Shown: positions 56,586 to 62,994 of the stretch, one piece after another | Numbering within the stretch: the first letter of the stretch is position 1 | Layout: each line of letters begins with the position of its first letter | Assembly (NCBI GenBank): GCA_031551875.1 | Contig: JAVBNA010000006.1 | Location: forward strand, 62,001-126,000 | DNA from: JAVBNA01 sp031551875 | GTDB taxonomy: Bacteria; Bacillota; Clostridia; Oscillospirales; Acutalibacteraceae | Direction: 5' to 3' | DNA length: 64,000 nt | Program-made: the position numbers and the translations under genes | The notes under the pieces: generated by a model | Database searches by the model: none | Seen by the model: only the letters and a program-made list of their open reading frames with translations | What the model was told of the DNA's origin: nothing

Positions 56586-56609
56586 CTGTGCGGCTTCCAA
56601 AAAAATTGA

Positions 56610-56638
56610 TTGACAAATTGGTTATGATCAAGTATAAT
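56610..56638 (+). promoter_or_regulatory. Consensus promoter of the tRNA-Glu/5S transcript
   Basis: TTGACA, 17 bp, TATAAT: a perfect sigma-A consensus 25 bp before tRNA-Glu, as expected for stable RNA. Confidence 0.92.
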
Positions 56639-56663
56639 ATATTCCACGTGATAAAGGGTATAT

Positions 56664-56738
56664 GGCTCGTTGGTCAAGCGGTTAAGACTCCGGCCTCTCA
56701 CGCCGGCAACGGGGGTTCGATTCCCCCACGAGTCACCA
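56664..56738 (+). tRNA. tRNA-Glu (CTC anticodon), CCA encoded
   Basis: Acceptor stem GGCTCGT pairs fully with ACGAGTC (one G-T), the anticodon stem CCGGC/GCCGG encloses loop CTCTCAC giving anticodon CTC, the T-arm GGGGGTTCGATTCCCCC is intact, and CCA is encoded. Confidence 0.95.
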
Positions 56739-56776
56739 TTTTTCCCTTTATAACGGCCGGAAAAGCCCGGCAAACA

Positions 56777-56892
<116 letters not shown>

Positions 56893-56900
56893 ACAAATAT

Positions 56901-56922
56901 TCCTCCTTAGCTCAGTTGGTAG
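56901..56922 (+). pseudogene. 5' fragment (22 nt) of a split tRNA-Asn
   Basis: Acceptor strand TCCTCCT, TA, D-stem GCTC and D-loop AGTTGGTA are present, then the gene breaks off after the first base of the 3' D-stem strand. The acceptor pairs with AGGGGGA at 62286-62292, identifying the matching 3' half 5 kb downstream. Confidence 0.88.
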
Positions 56923-56946
56923 GCCATACGTCTACATAGGCTATGG
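56923..56946 (+). repeat. Left terminal inverted repeat
   Basis: GCCATACG...TATGG; its reverse complement matches 61987-62010 at 20 of 24 positions. It is also a small internal palindrome (GCCATA with TATGGC). Confidence 0.7.
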
Positions 56947-57059
56947 CAAAAAAATCGCGAAAAAATTTTCGCCTCGATTGTTTCACAATCTCGCCGAAAC
57001 ACTGATAAAATCAGCCTTCCCGAGATTGTATCCACGCTCATTTCTTGTTTTTTATATGA

Positions 57060-57135
57060 TCCTCAATAGCTCAGTTGGTAGAGCATGCGGCTGTTAACCG
57101 CAGGGTCGTTGGTTCGAGTCCAACTTGGGGAGCCA
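57060..57135 (+). tRNA. tRNA-Asn (GTT), intact, no intron, CCA encoded
   Basis: Acceptor TCCTCAA pairs with TTGGGGA (57125-57131, one T-G), D-arm, anticodon stem TGCGG/CCGCA with loop CTGTTAA (GTT), and T-arm TTGGTTCGAGTCCAA are all in place. It lies inside the insertion that disrupts the other tRNA-Asn and can supply Asn decoding in its stead. Confidence 0.94.
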
Positions 57136-57138
57136 CAG

Positions 57139-57174
57139 AAAAAGCTCACAACCATAGGGTTTGTGAGCTTTTTT
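57139..57174 (+). terminator. Terminator after tRNA-Asn
   Basis: 13-bp stem AAAAAGCTCACAA (57139-57151) with TTGTGAGCTTTTT (57161-57173), ending in a T-run. Confidence 0.92.
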
Positions 57175-57188
57175 AATTTTCCTTTACA

Positions 57189-57221
57189 ACAAATGAGAGA
57201 GTTTTCCACTCTCTCATTTGT
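57189..57221 (-). terminator. Hairpin after the DUF3888 gene
   Basis: 13-bp perfect stem (57189-57201 with 57209-57221), seven-base loop; no T-run on the minus side. Confidence 0.55.
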
Positions 57222-57229
57222 GTCTATAG

Positions 57230-57673
57230 TTATGGTAATGGTTTTTTGATTAATGACTGAAGATGTTGGGGTAATTGATAACTTTCCAAATGGTCATGAC
57301 TCTTCATTTTTACAGTTCCATCAGCCGACACATCAAATGTCATTCTATCTCGACCAACTGATATATGGGGACCAATATACGGCTCTATTTCGATTGTTAC
57401 CGTATACATTGAACTTTCTATATCCCCGACAATATGCGTAATATTAGAATCACCAAAGTAAGCAACAACGGTTGGTTCAATCGATAAATATGATTTATAA
57501 AAGTTATTGACATCTTTTTCAACTTCAGGCATCAAAAGCGTTATTATGATTTTGTTCAATCTTTCCGGATTATCCAAACGCACAGAATTTTCTTCTAAAG
57601 TATTTGAGGCGTAAACGGTTAAACCAGATAAAACCATTACCACTGTCAAAATAGCAATGAATAGTTTTTTCAA
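57230..57673 (-). CDS. Secreted DUF3888-type protein
   Basis: 147 residues with a signal peptide (MKKLFIAILTVVMVLSGLTVYA) and the DUF3888 pattern: LLMPEVEKDVNNFYKSYLSIEP, then IEIEPYIGPHISVGRDRMTFDVSADGTVKM, ending SLIKKPLP. The family is small, secreted and Firmicute-specific, function unknown. Strongly AT-rich, unlike the core chromosome. Encoded opposite to the neighbouring genes within the insertion. Confidence 0.8.
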   Translation of the reverse strand: MKKLFIAILTVVMVLSGLTVYASNTLEENSVRLDNPERLNKIIITLLMPEVEKDVNNFYKSYLSIEPTVVAYFGDSNITHIVGDIESSMYTVTIEIEPYIGPHISVGRDRMTFDVSADGTVKMKSHDHLESYQLPQHLQSLIKKPLP

Positions 57674-57940
57674 TTGATCACCCTTACTTAGTATGCGTGA
57701 TTAAGTTCTCATAAATTATGAAGAATTTTATCCAAATCAATTATTATATATCTAGTATGCCTTTTCAAACAATAATTACTACATGAATAATAAATGCAAA
57801 TGGGTGTAGTGATGAACTGAAAAGCTTTTTAGGAAGTAGTCGCCTGGTTTGAAGTGTCGGTGAGGGTCAAAAATATGTTATAAAGATTTGTGACACGTCG
57901 AGAAAGAACGACATTGGTTTGTGGAGAGGAGAAATTCGTA

Positions 57941-58321
57941 ATGTGTGGACGGTACCAGTTTTCCGAGGCCGATCTCAATGATATGGCCGACATTGTCCGT
58001 CAAATCAGCAAGAAATACTATGGTGGTACAACGCCGGAGGGTGAGGTGTTTCCAACCCATGTCATGCCCGTCGTTACAGCCACAGATGGGGCAGCTATGA
58101 AATGGGGCTTCCCGCGCTGGAACGGCAGCGGAGTCGTGATCAACGCCCGGAGTGATACGGCGCTGGAAAAGAATATGTTTTCCAAATCCGTACGCGCAAA
58201 GCGCTGTATTGTGCCGACCAGTGGCTTTTTTGAATGGCAGCGCGTGGATGGGAAAAAGAAAAAAGATATTATATCGAACCCAAAGATGACGATGAAGAAT
58301 GAGAGTGTGGAACTGTGTTGA
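57941..58321 (+). pseudogene. SRAP-domain (YedK/HMCES-like) pseudogene, frameshifted and truncated
   Basis: The frame begins MCGRYQFSEADLNDM with the catalytic Cys2 of SRAP peptidases that crosslink abasic DNA sites, and runs through VINARSDTALEKNMF and CIVPTSGFFEWQRVDGKKK. At the A-rich run near 58253-58264 the frame slips: the true continuation RYYIEPKDDDEE is read in the neighbouring frame and stops at 58300-58302, while the open frame continues with unrelated residues. The C-terminal 90 or so residues are missing. Non-functional remnant. Confidence 0.85.
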
Positions 58322-58511
58322 CATTTTTAAATAGTTAAACAAGTGCGTTTTAATGCGGGATCGTATCGAGATTTAGCAAAGAAAGCTCTAGGGCAGCGGC
58401 AGAAGCGTCACCTAAAAGCACAGTCAATATAATGGAATATTTTTGGGGATGGTATATACCTTTAGTCACCGTCCCATGCAAAATCAAAATTTAAAAGGAG
58501 GAATTTAGAAC

Positions 58512-61500
58512 ATGAACAAAACAAATAGAGGACTTTTCGTACTGGTCAGTCTCGTCATGGTGCTGACGATGTTTTTTTCCGCCTTCCCGGCGGGAACACT
58601 TCGGGCATACGCCCTTGCGGCAGACGACTACGCAACGGTCGAGGTCAGCACTTTTGCACAGTTGCAAGCGGCAATCGATGCCTTCAACAATCACGGGGCA
58701 AGAAACACCACGATCGTGGTAACCGATCCAATTGACGTAACCTCAAGACTTATCCTTACTAACCAAAACTATACTCTCACCCTCACCGGCGAAACACTAA
58801 GCCGTGGTGGCAACAATTTTGACCTACTAGCATTATACTATGGCACAAGCCTAACACTTAAAAATATCACCTTGGATGGGAAAAAATCCATTTTTGCGAA
58901 CGAAGAACCTCTGGTGGATACTTCTCTGGTGCAGATAATCGGCACATTGACCATGGAAGACGGTGCTGTTCTAAAAAACAACAACTGCTCTCGGAACAAC
59001 TACGATGGTGGTGTGCGTGTTGGCGGTACGTTTATTATGAACGGCGGTGAGATTTCTGGCAACATCGCCTATAACGGCGGCGGTGTGTGGATTTCGCCAA
59101 GCGGCACATTTACGATGAACGGCGGCACGATTTGTGATAACACTGCCGATTACAGAGGCGGCGGTGTGTGTGTTGAGGACGGCAAGTTTATTATGAACGG
59201 CGGTGAGATTTCCGGCAACACCGCCATCAGCGGCGGTGGTGTTTATGTTTATGTTGAGAGCGGCAAGTTTACAATGAATGGCGGTGAGATTTCCGGCAAC
59301 GCTGCCAGTAGCGGTGGAGGTGTGGTTGTTTTGCCAGGTAGCACATTTACAATGGAAGGCGGTAAGATTTTTGATAATACATCTGCCAGATACGGCGGCG
59401 GAGTGTTTGCTGACGGCAAGTTTACAATGAACGGCGGCGAGATTTCCGGCAACACCGCCACCGAAAACGGCGGCGGTGTGGGGATTGGGTCAAGCGGCAC
59501 ATTTACCATGGAAGGCGGTAAGATTTTTGATAATACATCTGTCTTCGAAGGTGGCGGCGTGTATGCTAACGGCAAGTTTACGATGAACGGCGGTGAGATT
59601 TCCGGTAACATCGCCACCGAAAACGGCGGTGGAATATATGTTGAGTGGTATTACGGTTCGTTTACGATGAACGGCGGTGCAATTTTCAGTAACGCTGCCG
59701 AATGTGGCAGCGGTGTATATAATGATTACTCGTACGCTCCCGTCTACAACAGATTCAAGATGACTGGCGGATTGATCTTTGGCAGGGGCGACAGCGCAGA
59801 CGCTGTTGTATATCCATCCACATGGTCGCTGAGCGGTAATGCTGTCGTCATACGCTGCGACAGCGATGATGAACTTCACGTCATGCCGCAGGAAGCGACC
59901 GCACAGTGGGATACGCGGGACGGAGCGGTTGGCATCACCTATGAAAACGGCACAAATACTGGCTTTATCTCCTTGGAAACAGATAAAACTCTTTTGACTG
60001 CAGGCCGTCTGAATTTTATGATTCCCGTAGATCATGAATACACCGGCAACGTGCAGGGCATTGGCAGCGTAACCTGTAAGGAGGCAGAATTTACCGCCGA
60101 AACCGGCGGCACGATTACCGTACTTTATGACCGCAGCACCACCCCGCCCACGAATGCCGGAATCTACAAGGTTACAGCGGAAATTTCTGGCGGCACAAAA
60201 TATAAAAAAATAAGTGTCACGCTTGGCAACTACACCATTCATCCCCGACCGCTGATGGTTACGCCTGACGCCGGGCAGTGCAAGACCTACGGCTCGCCCG
60301 ACCCGACACTGACCTATACGCTCAGTTCACAACTGTTTTCCAGCGACAGCATGACCGGCACTCTTTCCCGAGCGAGCAGTGAAACCGTCGGCAGTTACGC
60401 GTATAAGATTGGTACTCTGTCGGCAGGCGACAACTATAAACTGACGCTAAGCGGCACGAATACCTTTGCAATCACCAAAGCGACCCCGAAGATTACACTC
60501 GCTGCGGTTCTCGGCAGCGGCGTGCAAGCCGGTGAGAACAATGTCACCCTGACGGTTACGGCCGCAAAGGTCGGCACAGGTGCAATGCCCACCGGAACAG
60601 TAATCTTTTACAGTGGTGACATGGCGATTCAAGAAGTAAGGCTGGGCATATCCGGCACATGCTCCACCGTCGTTACCCTGCCAGAGGGCAGCCACACGCT
60701 GACCGCCACTTATACCGGCAACACGAACTACAATTCGGCAAGTGATTCCATCCAGGACTATAACGTAAGCAAAAAGGATCCGGTCGGTATTACGGTTGCC
60801 CCGGCGACGGCTAGCATTAATGTTGGTGCCACCACCATCTTTGCTGCGACCGTTACTCCGGATGACACAACCGACAAGACGGTCACCTGGACCGCTTTCC
60901 CCGCGGACATTGTCACCCTGACGGCTTCCGGCGAGAAAGTGACGGTCAAGGGCGTCAAAGCAGGTGTTGCGACAATCACAGCCAAGACCACAAACGGCAA
61001 GACCGCGACCAGCACGGTTACGGTCACAGCCGTTACGCCCGAACTAATTAATGTCAACAAGATCACCGTTACCCCCGCCACGGCTGTGCTTGTTCAGGGA
61101 AAGAGCACAACGCTCAAGGTCACTGTCAATCCTGACAATGCCGCCAACAAAGGTGTTACCTGGATCACATCCGACGCATCCATTGCCACAGTCGACGCAA
61201 ACGGCAAGGTCACCGCGAAGGGTTCCGGCGTTGCAACCCTCACTGCGACAGCGAAGGATGGAAGCGGCGTAAAGGGAGCAGCAAAGATCACAGTACACAG
61301 CTACGTGACCCTGCGCATTGGTTATAAAAATGCGGTTCTCAATGGTGCGGCAACCACGATTGATACAGCCGGCACCAAACCCTTCAAGACTTCCGGACGT
61401 GCCATGGTTCCGATCCGTTTCGTCTCTGAAAAGATGGGCGCCAAGGTCAAATATGTAAATGACAAGGCACCGATCATCGTAACCTATGGCACCAAGAAAG

Positions 61501-61754
61501 TGGAATTCACCCTGAACAGCAAGACCATTACAATTACTGAGGGTGGCGGTAAGCCCACAACCCAGACCATTGACGTGGCGGCGCAGAAGAAGAACGGCAA
61601 GACCTACATTCCGCTGCGTGCCATTGGTCAGGCGCTTGGATTTACGGTTTATTATGATTCCAAAATCGAAGTCATCGTGGTCAACAGCCTGAGCATGAGC
61701 GCATCCATCCGCAATGATCGCATTGCCGAGGGCAAGAAGCTTATTACCAAATAA
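58512..61754 (+). CDS. Large secreted surface protein with beta-helix-like repeats, MBG, Ig-like and copper-amine-oxidase-N modules
   Basis: 1080 residues. Signal peptide to about 36. About 171-403: nine tandem 25-28-residue repeats of the type MNGGEISGNTATENGGGV, resembling Pmp/adhesin right-handed beta-helix units. About 577-655: MBG_2 domain (RPLMVTPDAGQCKTYGSPDP). About 656-752: Big_3_5-type Ig-like domain. About 757-840 and 846-925: two Big_2 domains. About 930-1050: copper amine oxidase N-terminal-like module, homologous to the end of the 44202-46415 protein, with terminal IRNDRIAEGKKLI. Likely an adhesin or wall-surface fibre. AAAAGGAGG site. Confidence 0.88.
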   Translation: MNKTNRGLFVLVSLVMVLTMFFSAFPAGTLRAYALAADDYATVEVSTFAQLQAAIDAFNNHGARNTTIVVTDPIDVTSRLILTNQNYTLTLTGETLSRGGNNFDLLALYYGTSLTLKNITLDGKKSIFANEEPLVDTSLVQIIGTLTMEDGAVLKNNNCSRNNYDGGVRVGGTFIMNGGEISGNIAYNGGGVWISPSGTFTMNGGTICDNTADYRGGGVCVEDGKFIMNGGEISGNTAISGGGVYVYVESGKFTMNGGEISGNAASSGGGVVVLPGSTFTMEGGKIFDNTSARYGGGVFADGKFTMNGGEISGNTATENGGGVGIGSSGTFTMEGGKIFDNTSVFEGGGVYANGKFTMNGGEISGNIATENGGGIYVEWYYGSFTMNGGAIFSNAAECGSGVYNDYSYAPVYNRFKMTGGLIFGRGDSADAVVYPSTWSLSGNAVVIRCDSDDELHVMPQEATAQWDTRDGAVGITYENGTNTGFISLETDKTLLTAGRLNFMIPVDHEYTGNVQGIGSVTCKEAEFTAETGGTITVLYDRSTTPPTNAGIYKVTAEISGGTKYKKISVTLGNYTIHPRPLMVTPDAGQCKTYGSPDPTLTYTLSSQLFSSDSMTGTLSRASSETVGSYAYKIGTLSAGDNYKLTLSGTNTFAITKATPKITLAAVLGSGVQAGENNVTLTVTAAKVGTGAMPTGTVIFYSGDMAIQEVRLGISGTCSTVVTLPEGSHTLTATYTGNTNYNSASDSIQDYNVSKKDPVGITVAPATASINVGATTIFAATVTPDDTTDKTVTWTAFPADIVTLTASGEKVTVKGVKAGVATITAKTTNGKTATSTVTVTAVTPELINVNKITVTPATAVLVQGKSTTLKVTVNPDNAANKGVTWITSDASIATVDANGKVTAKGSGVATLTATAKDGSGVKGAAKITVHSYVTLRIGYKNAVLNGAATTIDTAGTKPFKTSGRAMVPIRFVSEKMGAKVKYVNDKAPIIVTYGTKKVEFTLNSKTITITEGGGKPTTQTIDVAAQKKNGKTYIPLRAIGQALGFTVYYDSKIEVIVVNSLSMSASIRNDRIAEGKKLITK
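59023..59720 (+). repeat. Nine tandem 75-84-bp coding repeats
   Basis: Units encode (F/T)(T/I)MNGGEISGN...GGGV with near-identical DNA (ATGAACGGCGG(T/C)GAGATTTC). Such repeats can expand or contract by recombination while staying in frame. Confidence 0.85.
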
Positions 61755-61780
61755 AGAAGAAAAAACAGTTTGCAATTTAT

Positions 61781-61861
61781 AGACTCATAAAAACAGCGGG
61801 AGATCCAAATAAAGCGATTAACAATGAGCGGATTTCACAGGGCAAAAAGGTCATAAAATAA
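61781..61861 (+). pseudogene. C-terminal remnant of a second surface-protein gene
   Basis: In frame to a TAA, 26 codons read RLIKTAGDPNKAINNERISQ then GKKVIK, which parallels the last residues of the preceding protein (IRNDRIAEGKKLITK). It has no start or upstream coding part, so it is the tail of a deleted or recombined paralogue. Confidence 0.6.
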
Positions 61862-61871
61862 TCCCGAGTTT

Positions 61872-61902
61872 CTTGCCTCAATTGTTATACGATTGAGGCA
61901 AG
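61872..61902 (+). terminator. Terminator-like hairpin after the surface-protein locus
   Basis: 11-bp stem (61872-61882 with 61892-61902), nine-base loop, tail GTTCTCTAT. Confidence 0.65.
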
Positions 61903-61986
61903 TTCTCTATCCTTTTATTGTAAAGCCACCTTTATAAATCCAGTAACAGGACATTTACCTGCACAATTTTCACACCGCATTAGCTT

Positions 61987-62010
61987 CCGTAGCCTATGTT
62001 GCCGTATGCC
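61987..62010 (-). repeat. Right terminal inverted repeat
   Basis: Reads CCGTAGCC...TATGCC and matches the reverse complement of 56923-56946 at 20/24 positions; the tRNA-Asn sequence resumes at the next base. Confidence 0.7.
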
Positions 62011-62296
62011 AGAGCATGCGGCTGTTAAGACTTTAAGTTAGCAGCCTTACAGGGAAACCTGTAAGTGAAAACCCCGCTAATTCGGTGAAATCTAAGTCCC
62101 AAAAGGATATGATAACGCCGAGCAAGGGAAACGAAAGTTTTCTATGTGTAGAGACTTTACACGGGGGGCCTAAAACCTGAAAGGGTCATGGTAAAGACAA
62201 AGTCCGGACTACAAGTTCTGTGAAAACAGAATGGTACGAAAGTATCGTAGTGAAGTAACCGCAGGGTCGTTGGTTCAAGTCCAACAGGGGGAGCCA
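62011..62296 (+). pseudogene. 3' part of the split tRNA-Asn, interrupted by a group I intron
   Basis: Exon A (62011-62025, AGAGCATGCGGCTGT) and exon B (62256-62296, TAACCGCAGG ... AGCCA) join to give the anticodon arm TGCGG-CTGTTAA-CCGCA, T-arm, acceptor AGGGGGA and CCA of tRNA-Asn(GTT). The first 22 nt of the tRNA are missing here and found at 56901-56922, so the gene cannot make a continuous tRNA. Confidence 0.85.
62026..62255 (+). ncRNA. Group I intron in the tRNA-Asn anticodon loop (230 nt)
   Basis: Exon end GGCTGT pairs with internal guide GCAGCC (62041-62046), giving a 6-bp P1 with U-G at the splice site; guide bases GTTA (62037-62040) pair with 3' exon TAAC (P10); the last intron base is G. 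P2 is a CTTACAGG/CCTGTAAG hairpin with GAAA loop. P/Q-like (AATTCGGTGAAA, AACGCCGAGC) and R/S-like elements (GTAGAGACTTTACACGG, AAGACAAAGTCC) follow in order, then two GAAA-capped P9 hairpins. No ORF. Size and layout resemble small IC3-type tRNA introns. Confidence 0.9.
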
Positions 62297-62298
62297 GT

Positions 62299-62332
62299 AA
62301 AGCCCACGATTTTCGAAATCGTGGGCTTTTTT
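62299..62332 (+). terminator. Terminator after the split tRNA-Asn
   Basis: 14-bp perfect stem (62299-62312 with 62316-62329), TCG loop and T-run: the old end of the 5S-tRNA-Asn transcript. Confidence 0.92.
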
Positions 62333-62482
62333 GTGTCCAACAGCATAGTGAATTAAGGGGGCATTTCTAAAAAACGCCCTCTTTTCCCAAAATATATTTC
62401 AACAGCCGCATGTACATTGAGACAGGCGGCTGTTGTTGTATAAAAACCATATAAAGGATGTAGGCGAAAATGAAATTCTTAC
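62333..62482. other. Intergenic stretch with two hairpins, no gene seen
   Basis: A short imperfect GC hairpin (about 62357-62384, tail TTTTCCC) and AACAGCCGC/GCGGCTGTT (62401-62409 with 62426-62434). No coding frame or RNA gene recognised; likely remains of a mobile element. Confidence 0.5.
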
Positions 62483-62687
62483 AAGGAGGCCCACGGCGAA
62501 TCTTGGAATCGGGCATGTTATGCAGGGCAATAAGGTTTTGCTTGTAGATTCTGATCCGCAGGGGGATTAAATTGCTTGTTTGGGCTGGCGGGATCAGGAT
62601 AATTTACAGATCACGCTGTCCACCCTCATGGGAAAAGTGATGTAGGATATCCCGCTTTCTCCCTACGAGGGTATTCTACACCATTCC
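62483..62687 (+). pseudogene. ParA/Soj-type ATPase pseudogene
   Basis: In one frame, NLGIGHVMQGNKVLLVDSDP QGD, a stop (62568-62570), then IACLGWRDQDNLQITLSTLM GKVM, a stop (62643-62645), then DIPLSPYEGILHHS match the N-terminal part of mobile-element ParA proteins. The Walker A region just upstream has collapsed to AAGGAGGCCCACGGCG, consistent with an internal deletion. The C-terminal two thirds are absent. Trace of a plasmid or integrative element. Confidence 0.82.
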
Positions 62688-62929
62688 AACCGTCTCCTGA
62701 CAGTCTGGCATGAGTGCAGCATTTTGCATTTCCGCCCGCTCAAAAACTACATTTTTTAATCGGCGTTTTATTGCATTTTATCACTGGCGCTGACACCCCA
62801 GTAAGCAAAAATAGCGATATAAATTGACAAACATATCATCGCTCCTTGCTCCACCTTTCTGGTTACATTATTACTGGTGTTTTTTCCATAATACAATTTA
62901 TATTTTCAATTATCCAACCCAAAAGTAGT
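62688..62929. other. AT-rich intergenic DNA, no feature recognised
   Basis: Follows the ParA remnant; no frame, repeat or RNA gene that I can support. Confidence 0.5.
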
Positions 62930-62957
62930 GCCGGCTGCCTGTTTTAAGGCAGCCGGC
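62930..62957 (-). terminator. Terminator-like hairpin after the dockerin-protein gene
   Basis: 11-bp stem (62930-62940 with 62947-62957), six-base loop, followed on the minus strand by ACTACTTTTGGG. Confidence 0.7.
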
Positions 62958-62994
62958 TTTGGGGAATGTATTTTAGAAGAAGGAGTGGGTTAGA

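Larger units (their letters stand above)
56923..62010. mobile_element. 5.09-kb inverted-repeat-bounded insertion splitting a tRNA-Asn gene
   Basis: The segment lies precisely between the two halves of tRNA-Asn. Its ends are 24-bp imperfect inverted repeats (20/24 identical) and it is flanked by AG on both sides, consistent with a 2-bp duplication. Inside are an intact tRNA-Asn, DUF3888, SRAP pseudogene, surface-protein gene and a C-terminal remnant; all are AT-richer than the core. No transposase or integrase is seen, so it is non-autonomous or a composite of smaller insertions. Confidence 0.62.

Noticed and set aside
56923..57059. Simple integrase-type att site at tRNA-Asn
   Set aside because: The cut is in the D-stem, not the 3' end; there are inverted rather than direct repeats, and no integrase gene is present.
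59023..59720. CRISPR-like array
   Set aside because: Repeats are coding, in frame and without unique spacers; no cas genes.
62150..62260. Group II intron or reverse-transcriptase element
   Set aside because: No domain V hairpin or RT frame; splice-site pairing and the terminal G fit group I instead.
62461..62580. Small ORF starting MKFLQGGPRRILES
   Set aside because: It is out of frame with the much better ParA similarity; the region is a pseudogene.
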